Positions 27,301-35,903 of a DNA stretch of 64,000 nucleotides are shown here, piece after piece (within the stretch, counting starts at the first letter, position 1; every line of letters starts with the position of its first letter). This DNA is from Zooshikella ganghwensis DSM 15267 (GTDB taxonomy: Bacteria > Pseudomonadota > Gammaproteobacteria > Pseudomonadales > Zooshikellaceae), in the NCBI RefSeq assembly GCF_000428585.1, contig NZ_AUAF01000003.1:1-64000 (forward strand). The letters run 5' to 3'. The notes below the pieces were generated by a model. The model was not told the origin of the DNA. It did not search any database and was given only the letters and a program-made list of their open reading frames with translations. A program made the position numbers and the translations under genes.

Positions 27301-29620
27301 GGCTTTGTATACCCTGATAATAAAGATCCGCCAGCTTTAGCATCGCACCACTGTTCCCTTCTCGCGCGGCATACTGGAAGTAGCGATAGGCTTCAAAGGC
27401 TTGATCCCGTTGCTGGTGTAACTGACCAAGATAATAATAACTTTGTGCAGATCCCAGCTCTGCCGACTTTTCAAACCAATACTGTGCAGCCTGCAGATCA
27501 TGCTCCCCTGCGATGCCATACCAGCAACGAAGCCCCCAAAGCAACCACAAACGTTGTTGAAAGTCTCTATCAGTTTCAGGTTTTAGGTCAGATGCCAGAA
27601 CAGGTAAGTCTGCCAGCCATTGTTGAGCGGTTTTATCCTGTTGAGCTGCGGCTTTTGTCAGCCAGAAGGTTGCTTGGGCGATATTTCGTGGCTGCCCCCA
27701 CCCTGCCAAAGCACTCATACCCAGCCACCGTTGCGCATCAAGCCAACCCGTCCGCCCAGCACGCAGCATTAATTGAAATATTGCTACTTCTTGATTTCGT
27801 CCACCTTGCCCCTGCCATAAGCCTTGTGCCAAAAGCCAATAGGCCTCAGCGGTCTGGGGGTTTAGTTTAATCGCATGCTGTAACAATTTAGCAGTATCTG
27901 CCCAGGTACCTGCCACCTGCTTCGTAAGCTGGAGTTTAGCCAGTTGCAGTGCTGCTTGACTGCTACCTTTATCACTAGCGGTTTTTAACAGCTGAATACT
28001 GGATTCATTCCACTGTTGTTGTTGCTGATACTGGGCCATCGCTGCCCAGTAAGCCCCCTCTGGATGTTGATGTTGCTGCCAAGCGGACTGCGCCCAGAAA
28101 AGTGCTTTTTCTAATTGATCAGCTTTCAAAAAAAATTCTGCAAGCGCAAGCTGGCTATACACCCAACCTTGCTCTGCTGACTTTTCGTACCAGTGACGTG
28201 CATCCTGCTTGTTAATCGTAAAGTAGCCACCATAGTGATAACTTTGAGCGAGCTGAAACTGCGCAGCAGCATCACCCTTTAATGCTTTAGCGAGAAAGTC
28301 TGGCGTTGGCCGTTTTGCAGGCACAGACCGTAATGGCACCTCCAGTGAAGTTGTTTGATCCTCAGCCAGATTAATCCACACTTTTAATGTACCGTGAGAA
28401 GCTTGCCAGGGGACGTGATAAGTCGCATATCCTTCGTTATCTGTCTGCCCTTCGTAGGTTTCTCCTACCACCTCAAGCTTAAAGGGACGCCGCCGCAATA
28501 CCTGACCATTATCTCCCACCAGTTTAATCATTAAATAAGCATCCCCTGGCTGGCGCTGACTGGCTTCCTCCGCCAACACTTTTTGTTCTTCAGCAAGCAT
28601 AACTTTACTATTAAAAATTTCACGGCTTCGGTGTGCTCGCTGCCGACGATGAAATGTGAGAACCTGAGTAAGCTTCATATCAGGCAGTTCAAGTTTAAGC
28701 TGTAAAACCTGCTGACCTAACTGACTAATAGACCACTGAAATTCCTGTCTTTGATTGCCCATAGCATCCCATTCAACAACATGAAGTAATTGCTGTCTGC
28801 TTTCAGGCTGAGCGCGATCGACTTTCAGTGTGTAAGTACAATAATGGTGGTCCGATAACACCACATCACTGGGTGCACACAGCAATGGTTTATTCTTTTT
28901 AGCTAATGCAAAATATTGATTGGGTTCCAGCAACATAATAACAGCGTCCCCTTCGCTAAATGCGACCCACTCACCCGGAACCAATGCTTCAGCGTTATCA
29001 TCTTGCTGCAGTAAATTATTTAACAGTTGATGTGTTATTTGTTGACGTAAAGGCATCGTTAACGAAGTCCCTTCCATGCCAATAAACTGTAAATGACTCA
29101 ACTGCTCTATTCCAGGTAAAGCGTTAATTGAAGTGGCAGCAATATTCAAATAACTCAGGCGTTGCAAATTATCCAAACCTATCAAGCTTTGTAGAGGGTT
29201 ATCATTTAGCTCTAATACTTTTAAGGTTTGCCAACTTGCAGGAATGGTTAACTGGTTTAGACCAACACCCACTAACTGTAATCCTTCAAGATGTTGCAGT
29301 CCTAATAACGGCTCAATACTAATAACAGGCTGACCATGCACAGCCAGCCAACGTACCTGACCTTTTTCATCCAGCAATACACACTGCTGGCAAAGTAAAG
29401 GTATCCAGGTAGCCAATTCTGTAACATCAGCATTTTTGGGAAAGGGAGGAAATTGTTCCAGGGACAACAGCTCAAAAGCAGGAAACAGGCCATTCACTTC
29501 AGCAAAGTGCACAACCCGTGTCGTTTCATCGATACGACCTGCCATCGCTAGTCCGGTCCAGCTCAATAGGCTAACTACAATGGCAATAACTGCGTTAACC
29601 TTGCGCAGCATGACGATCAT
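24344..29620 (-). CDS. Giant periplasmic LRR/Sel1-repeat protein
   Basis: 1758 aa from the ATG at 29620, chosen because it gives a clean signal peptide (MIVMLRKVNAVIAIVVSLLS..AMA). Residues ~85-200 have leucine-rich repeats (LKVLELNDNPLQSLIGL, then LQRLSYLNIAATSINALPGI). Residues ~380-430 form a beta-sandwich-like segment (GQTDNEGYATYHVPW). From ~440 to 950 and again from ~1050 run many Sel1/TPR units such as AQFQLAQSYHYGGYFTINKQ, ARHWYEKSAEQG, ALRWYQEAANLGEAKAQLIL and YWLARAAEQ. Between them (~950-1050) are HEAT-like units (LLRIAAVEAIGMRGF). Sel1 proteins often act as scaffolds for envelope or signalling complexes. Glutamine-rich throughout. No partner gene is next to it. I do not know its function. 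Confidence 0.8.
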   Translation of the reverse strand: MIVMLRKVNAVIAIVVSLLSWTGLAMAGRIDETTRVVHFAEVNGLFPAFELLSLEQFPPFPKNADVTELATWIPLLCQQCVLLDEKGQVRWLAVHGQPVISIEPLLGLQHLEGLQLVGVGLNQLTIPASWQTLKVLELNDNPLQSLIGLDNLQRLSYLNIAATSINALPGIEQLSHLQFIGMEGTSLTMPLRQQITHQLLNNLLQQDDNAEALVPGEWVAFSEGDAVIMLLEPNQYFALAKKNKPLLCAPSDVVLSDHHYCTYTLKVDRAQPESRQQLLHVVEWDAMGNQRQEFQWSISQLGQQVLQLKLELPDMKLTQVLTFHRRQRAHRSREIFNSKVMLAEEQKVLAEEASQRQPGDAYLMIKLVGDNGQVLRRRPFKLEVVGETYEGQTDNEGYATYHVPWQASHGTLKVWINLAEDQTTSLEVPLRSVPAKRPTPDFLAKALKGDAAAQFQLAQSYHYGGYFTINKQDARHWYEKSAEQGWVYSQLALAEFFLKADQLEKALFWAQSAWQQHQHPEGAYWAAMAQYQQQQQWNESSIQLLKTASDKGSSQAALQLAKLQLTKQVAGTWADTAKLLQHAIKLNPQTAEAYWLLAQGLWQGQGGRNQEVAIFQLMLRAGRTGWLDAQRWLGMSALAGWGQPRNIAQATFWLTKAAAQQDKTAQQWLADLPVLASDLKPETDRDFQQRLWLLWGLRCWYGIAGEHDLQAAQYWFEKSAELGSAQSYYYLGQLHQQRDQAFEAYRYFQYAAREGNSGAMLKLADLYYQGIQSQHGAFLLAPQPHEALRWYQEAANLGEAKAQLILAQWYEQDESLQGSASDIIHLYLQAAAQGEVAAQYALWRWLQSGNETAVVLIPAELARDYLQQAASQGHQKAQRALGQYLIATGQPQLAADWLEKAAHQGDAQALLDWLSVTASDKPLAEQLLSTLESSTSALLRIAAVEAIGMRGFSSVADALTAYLPGADDALLTSIMATLHKLDQKVVVPALVSLLQQHELSKTLKALIIDHLALMKSPEAVKGLAAVDGPLSVSALLQVAKAYAEGAVLEYQPQKAIGYYRKAFALEPRTSHDAMKPWAALLHSDAEDNLESAYWLAELLAVDDSLLVVSPQQLLVPPVYWWRHAALQGHARSAWALGQWLLEKGDRSMARYWLARAAEQDKQWQIPALQYWLRSQDYRVQQQGVAQLQALLTQEPDLVKEVVADLLIEDKQAVVPPYRAFLLAQFYQLGLGVEQDVDLAAHWLVKASTGNWPPSDNKDKWQGLLSSLQQWQHQQQIPNQPAPRAQAVQLAAAGNTEAVRLLIAHYQQYQDPAMKKLVNLWQQYLSELTTTQRQASDNDIAAQRQLGDWLEQSASNEYVLQQALLWYTKAAQQQEPYAQVMAQLLSIVLEPGPFEPLDRIQQLANEQSNPYAQRALALLFARQHNLFSPGRFLRIDVQQVLDNMILVMQSDPDLVIPSLFPVIEQAYRRWRQQQSTQNNSDPYFEKLWHFWHQQWEQGQGAAAYYLARLAWQDPEQGKMPWWQIIDKALPQLPGGLLSTACEFFSHAALDADQSLPAEAIISAWTVCQLDLQIVAKGQEKEVTNTQQVDTNVEGKKVKPDRSSEHYKTSLEKPMDEDMLTLAKAKLDALNQRITSYQQTRQQWPDSPSFFTVEQMPNQSALRWYWQQKDQSFSMLWQQLAPVQVTRSHQDALWIASKQLKIPGSANLLQWLQHKDAMPSQFKLIFQYNGLLHVVTIEQENIPLDWLLIPLSYLSLDKTK

Positions 29621-29830
29621 CGTGTGACTACTCAAATTACTACTAATATTTGCTAATACACGCTAACAGCACTGCAATTCTTTACAGACTAATCAAAAAT
29701 AAATTGCTGTACTGATAAATGACATCGATAGTTTTCAGTAGTATAGGCAAAGACAAGATAGGTATTCAGAAAAATTAAATGAATAATTATTCAATTAATT
29801 TTCTTAAGAGTAAGTGGAAAACAGTGTTTT

Positions 29831-30090
29831 ATACCCTTCGAACACGCCGTAAACTCTTCCCTGGAGACCCCTAATATCAGAATAGTTGTCGCTTCCTTTC
29901 GGCAAACAATTCAGCGGCCATTATCCAGCCTTTGTAGTGCCCTTAAAATATAGTGAGCTATTACTGTTATTTAAGCGAGATGAGGGTATAGCCCAAAGAG
30001 GGTCTTCTGCTACGGGAGGAACAAATGAATTCAAGCATTGTATGAGTATAATCTCTGATCATCACAGACTTTTTTTATATGCGACAGTCC
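29831..30090 (-). repeat. Family-1 dispersed repeat, near-complete inverted copy
   Basis: In minus orientation it shows gaacacgccgtaaactc, cgcttcctttcggcaaac, gggaggaacaaatgaattc and, at its end, tctgatcatcacag followed by ttatatgcgacagtcct. The last part matches the terminal inverted repeat of the 55527-55903 copy. Part of the middle is deleted. It ends directly at the stop codon of the membrane-protein gene at 30091. Confidence 0.7.
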
Positions 30091-30861
30091 TCAAAGTACC
30101 ATCTGAAAAAGCACCGTCTGAAAAGGCAAACGTTCCGGTTGAATCTGGAGCAACGTAATCATTAACATGGCAAATAAACTACTTAAATAAAAACACCCAG
30201 GTAAAACCAAAAACCAACACACTGCACGCCAGCCTTGCTGCCTATAAAACGTCCGTACGCCTTGATAGGTTATCCAAATAGACCAGGCAGGTAACACGAC
30301 CAATCCATATTCAACTATGTACACCGGATGCGCCCAGGCATCGATATACATAGAATAATGACAGCTCTCATAGATCGTGAGCAGCATAATGGGTAATGAA
30401 GTAATTAGTGAAGGCAAAATAAATAATTCTTTGGCAAATGTTTGCGCCATTATTGAGTAAGATGGTTTTAAGTGAGTACCACAAAAAATTATTCCCCATC
30501 TAATCCAATAACACCCTAGACTCAATACAATAATACCAATCGGTAGCCCTACAGCCGCAACACACAACCAATACCAGAACCACTGTGTCATAATGGTTTG
30601 CCAGTAGCTAAATGGCCCTCCCAGTTGAATTTCAAGCATCTGTCGGTTAATAATATCAACCATAACCGTCATACCCAGCAACCAACTCGCCACAAATACC
30701 AGTTTAGGAAAACGACACATTGAGTAAACTTTAAAAAAGCGAGAAGGTAAAAACAAAGCTCCAAGTAACGCATACCAGGGGACTGAGTGCTGCTTTTCAG
30801 GACTAGTTGTTGGAGGCTCAAGTAGACTGGCTTCCGGAGGGTGATAAAACCGATTTATCAT
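30091..30861 (-). CDS. Multi-pass inner-membrane protein, Yip1-like
   Basis: 256 aa with about five to six hydrophobic helices: LVFVASWLLGMTVMVDIINR, WFWYWLCVAAVGLPIGIIVL, LFILPSLITSLPIMLLTIYE, IVEYGLVVLPAWSIWITYQG and WFLVLPGCFYLSSLFAMLMI. The N-terminal part (YALLGALFLPSRFFKVY) recalls bacterial Yip1-domain membrane proteins, where a cytoplasmic amphipathic start is followed by five helices. This is a weak assignment. Its stop codon coincides with the boundary of a family-1 repeat, so the last few residues might have been altered by the insertion. No nearby partner suggests a role. Confidence 0.65.
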   Translation of the reverse strand: MINRFYHPPEASLLEPPTTSPEKQHSVPWYALLGALFLPSRFFKVYSMCRFPKLVFVASWLLGMTVMVDIINRQMLEIQLGGPFSYWQTIMTQWFWYWLCVAAVGLPIGIIVLSLGCYWIRWGIIFCGTHLKPSYSIMAQTFAKELFILPSLITSLPIMLLTIYESCHYSMYIDAWAHPVYIVEYGLVVLPAWSIWITYQGVRTFYRQQGWRAVCWFLVLPGCFYLSSLFAMLMITLLQIQPERLPFQTVLFQMVL

Positions 30862-30888
30862 AAAACTCTAAACGGCAGTGGTGATTCA

Positions 30889-30912
30889 AATAGTGTTAAC
30901 AGGCCCTAACAT
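30889..30912 (-). repeat. 25-bp dispersed repeat, copy 2
   Basis: Reverse complement reads tagggcctgttaa then cactatttgaat. One mismatch against 892-916. It lies just upstream of the Yip1-like gene. Confidence 0.6.
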
Positions 30913-31125
30913 AGAACCATTAAAAATGTGCGCTAATCACACCAAAAATGTAGTACAACCTAATTAATTACGCCACGCTATTTCAATGCTATCGATTACA
31001 CAAATACACAACACTATTACGTGCAACGCTGCATTCATATGCTATACGCTATACTGTGAACCTATAGGGCACCTCTAACCTATGAAGGGTATAAAGAATA
31101 AGATCGTCAATGAGAGATTGATTAC

Positions 31126-32277
31126 TTGTTAAAATATATTATCAACTCACCTTTATATGTCTTTTTTATTGAAGGCATCATCTTTTTTTTTCTTGTTTTT
31201 GCAGCCTTCGCTTCATCTTATTTAAGAGCAGCCCATATTACTCCAAGTATTGCCTTCATTTCCTTTCGCGCACCTGGTGATGCCTTTTGGGGACCTGTTG
31301 AAGATTTTATGCGCGCAGCTTGCAATGATCTAGGCATGAAACTTAAGGTTTACTATGCACATGGTAAGCGCGAAAATATGATGAAATACTATTTACATGC
31401 TGCACAGGAGGATCACGTTGATATAGTGCTAATTGGCAATTTTCGCAAAACTGCCCACCATATTATTAAACTGTCCTCACAGGAAAAAACACCGGTTTTT
31501 TTATTTAATGGCGGATTATCTGAAGATGTAGCCTCAGAAATTGGTCCTCCCAGAAAAAAGTACCCTTTATGGCTAGGTGAACTTTTACCTGATGATGAAC
31601 AGGCTGGCTATGTACTTGCCAAAACATTAATTGATGCTGCACGTAAACATAATACTGAACGCAAAGCAACACTGATTGGTATTTCAGGTATTAATGTATC
31701 AACAGCTTCTATAGCCCGTAATAAAGGCCTAAAACGCGCTTTACTTGAATATACAAATAGTGCGGTATTAAAACAAATAGTACATGCCAACTGGGAACCT
31801 AAACTAGCAGCCCGACATTTTCACACACTCTATAAGCGTTATCCTGAAGTCAATATCGCCTGGGCGGCCAGTGACCTGATGTCAATAGGTATTATCGATT
31901 CTCTCTCTTCAGTTGACCCAGCACTAATACCCAATAAAAACTTCTTTACTGGAGGTATTGATTGGGCTAAACAAGGACTCACTTATGTTCAACAAGGTAA
32001 AATGACTGCTACCATTGGTGGTCATTTTATGGATGGTGCGTGGTCCGTGATTCTCATACATGATTATTTTAATGGTATCGATTTTGCGGATGATAGTGTA
32101 TCAATGCGTTCCAACATGAATATCATCACCGCTGCGAATATTGATGCATACTTACACCACTTTGCAGGTCAACAGTGGGATAAAATCGACTTCAAAAGTT
32201 TTTCAAAATATTATACCCCTACCCTAAAACAGTATTCATTTACATTAGATGAAGTCATGAAACAATTTAGTCATTAA
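31126..32277 (+). CDS. Periplasmic sugar-type (Peripla_BP_4) binding protein, orphan
   Basis: 383 aa. An N-terminal hydrophobic signal or anchor (VFFIEGIIFFFLVFAAFASS) is followed by a LacI/RbsB-type fold: SIAFISFRAPGDAFWGPVED at the first strand-helix, VDIVLIGNFRKTAHHIIKLS, TPVFLFNGGLSEDV, then TLIGISGINVSTASIARNKG and VNIAWAASDLMSIGIIDSLS. The order is that of family-1 ligand-binding proteins such as LuxP or autoinducer-2/sugar receptors. No ATG is available near the front; translation must begin at the TTG at 31126. No permease or ATPase is adjacent, so it may serve a sensor kinase or a distant transporter. Confidence 0.8.
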   Translation: MLKYIINSPLYVFFIEGIIFFFLVFAAFASSYLRAAHITPSIAFISFRAPGDAFWGPVEDFMRAACNDLGMKLKVYYAHGKRENMMKYYLHAAQEDHVDIVLIGNFRKTAHHIIKLSSQEKTPVFLFNGGLSEDVASEIGPPRKKYPLWLGELLPDDEQAGYVLAKTLIDAARKHNTERKATLIGISGINVSTASIARNKGLKRALLEYTNSAVLKQIVHANWEPKLAARHFHTLYKRYPEVNIAWAASDLMSIGIIDSLSSVDPALIPNKNFFTGGIDWAKQGLTYVQQGKMTATIGGHFMDGAWSVILIHDYFNGIDFADDSVSMRSNMNIITAANIDAYLHHFAGQQWDKIDFKSFSKYYTPTLKQYSFTLDEVMKQFSH

Positions 32278-32776
32278 TAGCCTCTCTAAACTTCCCCAAA
32301 CTATAAATAGTAGCTACTTCCTTGTGACAACTATTCTGGTATAAGGGGCCTCCAGAGAAGGAGTCACGGCGTGCTCAAAGGGTATTTTATAGACTTTTAC
32401 AGGTTCTTTAATGGAAAATTATATGCAATTGCCCTGCTTGGTTCAGAGGGATAGCGCAAACAATTAAAACAAACGTTTAAAACCTTTTCATTTTTTAATA
32501 AAAAAATTAATTACTCTCATCGAGCTGAAAATCTTTTAAAAATCACTTTTTTCACTTAACTGTTAAACTTTCGTCATACTCCTTTGTTAGAAATAAATAC
32601 ATACCAAGCTCAGCCCTAATACTGAATGAGCTTTCTTAGGTATACACAAAATAAAAAAACATACTTACAACAAAAATATACAAGAATAATAAAAAACAAA
32701 AACAATAAAAACATCACTCCATAAAAACCTATATTTTCACTAAAAAATATAGGTCATTAGCATGGGACATTAAACT
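32278..32776. other. Intergenic region upstream of the sphingomyelinase gene
   Basis: The first part (32308-32440) is a family-1 repeat fragment. From 32480 on the DNA is extremely AT-rich with A-tracts (32640-32750), typical of an H-NS-type silenced or UP-element-rich promoter region for a horizontally mobile virulence-type gene. No ORF. Confidence 0.45.
32308..32440 (+). repeat. Family-1 dispersed repeat, right-half copy
   Basis: It contains ctacttccttgtgacaacta, ggggcctccagagaagg, gtcacggcgtgctcaaaggg and aaaattatatgcaattgccc. The last part is the right terminal inverted repeat. The left half is absent. Confidence 0.65.
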
Positions 32777-33790
32777 ATGTATAACCTAAGCAAATATTTG
32801 CTACTGGCTGCTATTGTTTTATTTTCATTTTCTTCTCACGCTAAAACATCACTGACTGTGATGAGTTACAATATTATGCAATTACCATTTCAAGACTGGG
32901 ATCAAACTGCTCGTTTACAAAATACCGCCAATACTATCCGTCAACTATCTGTTAACCCAGATGTACTTATTATTAACGAAGCATTTACCGATGATGCCTA
33001 TCAAACACTGACTCACTCACTGGCCGATATTTATCCTTACGCCACACCTATTGTAGGCCAACACTGCTCTACAGATCGCTCAAATTGGCAGACAATACAA
33101 GGTCGATGCAGTAATTCACCATTTATCATTCGAGGGGGAACATTTATTTTAAGCCGTTATCCTATTCTCGAACAACATGCCTATGTTTTTACCCATTACA
33201 GCAAATTATTTGAGGCGGCGGATTATTTTTCTAATAAAGGGGCTGTCCTAATAAAAATCGCCCAAAATGGTAAACCTCGTTATATTGTTGGCACCCACCT
33301 TCAAGCAAGTTATAAAAAGTATGTTGAAAAAGCACATACCATTAGAATGCAGCAATTTAGTGAAATTAATAGTTGGTTGAAACAATTTAAAATATCCCCT
33401 ACTCACCCTGTTGTGCTGGCGGGCGACTTCAATGTCGAATACAAAAATACCCCCAAAAAACACCTTGAAATGATAGATCACTGTCAATGCACTATTAATT
33501 ATAATTTTAATGGAGGCTCTTTTTCTGCAGCAACAAACTGGGTTGCCAAAGCGGGGGCTTATTATGATGGCTACGATCTGAATTATGACGACACATTAGA
33601 CTATGTTGCCTATCATCAGCATTATCAACAGCCTATTCAGTATTATATGGAAATTATTAAAGCTAAAGCTGATACCAAGTGGTATTGGCATTACTTAGCA
33701 GGCAAATGGAATGACCAGTTATATCATGATGGCTATTACAGTGATATTTCTGATCACTATCCAGCCGTTGGTTATTTTTACTTTGACTAA
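32777..33790 (+). CDS. Secreted sphingomyelinase C-like phosphodiesterase
   Basis: 337 aa with a Sec signal peptide (MYNLSKYLLLAAIVLFSFSS..AK). The mature part is an endonuclease/exonuclease/phosphatase fold: LTVMSYNIMQLPFQDWDQ; LIINEAF, with the Mg-ligand Glu; YIVGTHLQA; VLAGDFNVEY, with catalytic Asp and Asn; and YSDISDHYPAVGY, with the Asp-His pair. Length (about 310 mature) and motif wording match bacterial neutral sphingomyelinases/haemolysins of the Bacillus and Leptospira type more than DNases. They hydrolyse sphingomyelin of host membranes to ceramide and phosphocholine. That product could in turn feed the choline genes 11 kb away; this link is speculative. Confidence 0.85.
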   Translation: MYNLSKYLLLAAIVLFSFSSHAKTSLTVMSYNIMQLPFQDWDQTARLQNTANTIRQLSVNPDVLIINEAFTDDAYQTLTHSLADIYPYATPIVGQHCSTDRSNWQTIQGRCSNSPFIIRGGTFILSRYPILEQHAYVFTHYSKLFEAADYFSNKGAVLIKIAQNGKPRYIVGTHLQASYKKYVEKAHTIRMQQFSEINSWLKQFKISPTHPVVLAGDFNVEYKNTPKKHLEMIDHCQCTINYNFNGGSFSAATNWVAKAGAYYDGYDLNYDDTLDYVAYHQHYQQPIQYYMEIIKAKADTKWYWHYLAGKWNDQLYHDGYYSDISDHYPAVGYFYFD

Positions 33791-33816
33791 ATTAGGGCTT
33801 GCTAACACTAATTTAT

Positions 33817-33855
33817 TAAAAAAAACGCCTGCTGTTGTCAGCAGGCGTTTTTTTA
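33817..33855. terminator. Bidirectional intrinsic terminator
   Basis: acgcctgctg, loop ttgt, cagcaggcgt gives a strong stem of about 10 bp with A-run before and T-run after (aaaaaaaa and tttttttt). It sits between the sphingomyelinase stop and the convergent htpG stop and can serve both. Confidence 0.9.
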
Positions 33856-33907
33856 CTCAATGATTTTAACAGGATAATAAGCTAAACAAAGACGTTCAGC
33901 TATTACT

Positions 33908-35821
33908 TTATCGGCTCATTTCAAGCAGCAGTTTATTCAAACGGTGTACATAGTTTGAAGGATCTTCCAGCTGCCCACCGGCCGCTAATTTTGCTTGGTC
34001 AAAGAGTACTTTCGTTAGGTCATTAAAACGATCAACATCCTGCTCATCATGAAGACGTTCGACTAAAGGATGAGTAGGATTAATTTCAAAGGTAGGCTTG
34101 GACTCAGGCATTTTTTGCCCAGCAGCTTCCATCACCTTACGCATTTGAATACCCAGGTCATACTCGCTCAGCACCAGACAAGCAGGAGAGTCTGTCAAAC
34201 GATGACTCAGTTTAACTTCTTCAACTTCATCTTTTAAAACGTCTTTAATTTTTTCAATTAAATCTGCTTTTTCTTTGCTTGCCTCTTCAATGGCTTTTTT
34301 ATCTTCTTCAGAATCAAGCTTACCTAGATCAAGATCGCCTTTTGAAACGTCAACAAATTTCTTACCATCAAACTCCATAAGTTGTTGGATAAGCCATTCA
34401 TCAATACGATCATAAAGTACCAGAGCTTCAATCCCTTTCTTACGGAAAATTTCCAAGTGAGGGCTGTTTTTCGCTGCCTGGTAGTTTTCACCTAATACAT
34501 AGTAAATCTTGTCTTGTCCCTCTGGCATACGACTAATATAGTCTTCAAGGGATTGATTCTGCTCATCATTGTCATTATGCGTTGAAGCAAAACGAAGCAG
34601 TTTGGCAATTTTCTCTTTATTACTGAAGTCCTCAGCAGGTCCTTCTTTCAGTACCTGACCAAATGTTTTCCAAAACTCAGCATATTGCTCAGGTTCTTTT
34701 TTAGCCATTTTGCTGAGCATATCAAGCACACGTTTAGTCAATGCTGCGCGCATGCTATCAATTTTCGGATTATTTTGGAGGATTTCTCTGGAAACGTTCA
34801 GTGGTAGATCATTAGAATCCACCGTACCTTTTACAAAACGGAGGTACAAAGGTAAAAACTGCTCAGCGTCATCCATAATAAAGACACGTTGAACATACAG
34901 TTTTAAACCACGTTGTACATCACGATTCCACAGGTCAAATGGTGCCCGCTTTGGAATGTAAAGCAAACTTGTATATTCTGCTTTACCTTCTACTTTGTTA
35001 TGACTCCAGGTCTGAGGCTCATCAAAGTCATGACTGATGTGCTTATAGAACTCTTTATATTCTTCATCGGTAATTTCATTACGTGGGCGCGTCCATAATG
35101 CGGTTGCCGTATTAACGGTTTCGTATTCAACCACATCATCAGCTTTTTTCTCTTCTTCTTCATCCCCTGCAGGTGCAGCCTCTTTCACCATTTCAATAGG
35201 CAAAGAAATATGATCTGAATATTTGCGAATAATATTACGCAGACGGAAGCCATCAGCAAATTCTTCACAATCAGACTTTAAGTGCAGGGTAATTTTAGTA
35301 CCACGCCCCTCTTTTTCTGCTGGTTCAATGCTGAATTCACCTTCTCCAGCAGACTCCCAGCAAGTAGCTTCCTCAGTACCGGCATGACGAGATGTTACTG
35401 AAACCCGGTCAGCGACAATAAATGCAGAGTAAAAGCCTACTCCAAACTGACCAATCAAGTGTGCGTCTTTCTTTTGATCACCTGTAAGCGACTGCAGGAA
35501 TTGGGCAGTACCTGACTTTGCAATCGTACCAAGGTTATCGATCATTTCCTGACGTGTCATCCCAATACCGTTATCTTCCACGGTGATGGTTTTGGCTTCT
35601 TTATCAAACTCAATGCGAATTTTTAAATTCGGGTCATCAGAGAGTAACTCCGATTTGTCTAACGCAGCAAAACGTAATTTATCGACGGCATCTGAAGCAT
35701 TAGAAACCAGCTCACGTAAAAATATTTCTTTATTGGAATATAAGGAGTGAATCATCAGGTGAAGTAGTTGTTTTACTTCTGTCTGAAATCCAAGTGTTTC
35801 CTTTTTAGTTTCTACTGTCAT
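33908..35821 (-). CDS. htpG: Molecular chaperone HtpG (bacterial Hsp90)
   Basis: 637 aa from the ATG at 35821 ([16 protein letters not shown]), the family start; a GTG six codons upstream is rejected. It has the GHKL ATPase motifs [37 protein letters not shown] and [15 protein letters not shown], then a middle domain ([14 protein letters not shown], with the catalytic Arg) and a C-terminal dimerisation domain (PTHPLVERL). It is an ATP-driven cytosolic chaperone that helps remodelling of clients with DnaK. A charged EEEEKKADD linker occurs at ~225-240. Cis-regulation by heat-shock sigma factor is usual but I did not pick out a box. Confidence 0.97.
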   Translation of the reverse strand: MTVETKKETLGFQTEVKQLLHLMIHSLYSNKEIFLRELVSNASDAVDKLRFAALDKSELLSDDPNLKIRIEFDKEAKTITVEDNGIGMTRQEMIDNLGTIAKSGTAQFLQSLTGDQKKDAHLIGQFGVGFYSAFIVADRVSVTSRHAGTEEATCWESAGEGEFSIEPAEKEGRGTKITLHLKSDCEEFADGFRLRNIIRKYSDHISLPIEMVKEAAPAGDEEEEKKADDVVEYETVNTATALWTRPRNEITDEEYKEFYKHISHDFDEPQTWSHNKVEGKAEYTSLLYIPKRAPFDLWNRDVQRGLKLYVQRVFIMDDAEQFLPLYLRFVKGTVDSNDLPLNVSREILQNNPKIDSMRAALTKRVLDMLSKMAKKEPEQYAEFWKTFGQVLKEGPAEDFSNKEKIAKLLRFASTHNDNDEQNQSLEDYISRMPEGQDKIYYVLGENYQAAKNSPHLEIFRKKGIEALVLYDRIDEWLIQQLMEFDGKKFVDVSKGDLDLGKLDSEEDKKAIEEASKEKADLIEKIKDVLKDEVEEVKLSHRLTDSPACLVLSEYDLGIQMRKVMEAAGQKMPESKPTFEINPTHPLVERLHDEQDVDRFNDLTKVLFDQAKLAAGGQLEDPSNYVHRLNKLLLEMSR

Positions 35822-35903
35822 GTGCTGTTGACCTTCCACAGACGTTGAACTTACTCCGAGCTACCTCGGAATTCACAATTGACAGCAAGATGGGGGAGTT
35901 TTT

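Noticed and set aside
27268-27870. 200-codon plus-strand frame
   Set aside because: Antisense of the Sel1-repeat region of the 1758-aa gene; repeat-driven absence of stops, no ribosome site or family motif.
30100-30130. Tandem near-duplication (accatctgaaaaagc / accgtctgaaaaggc)
   Set aside because: Only two short units at the C-terminal end of the Yip1-like gene; likely chance or minor slippage.
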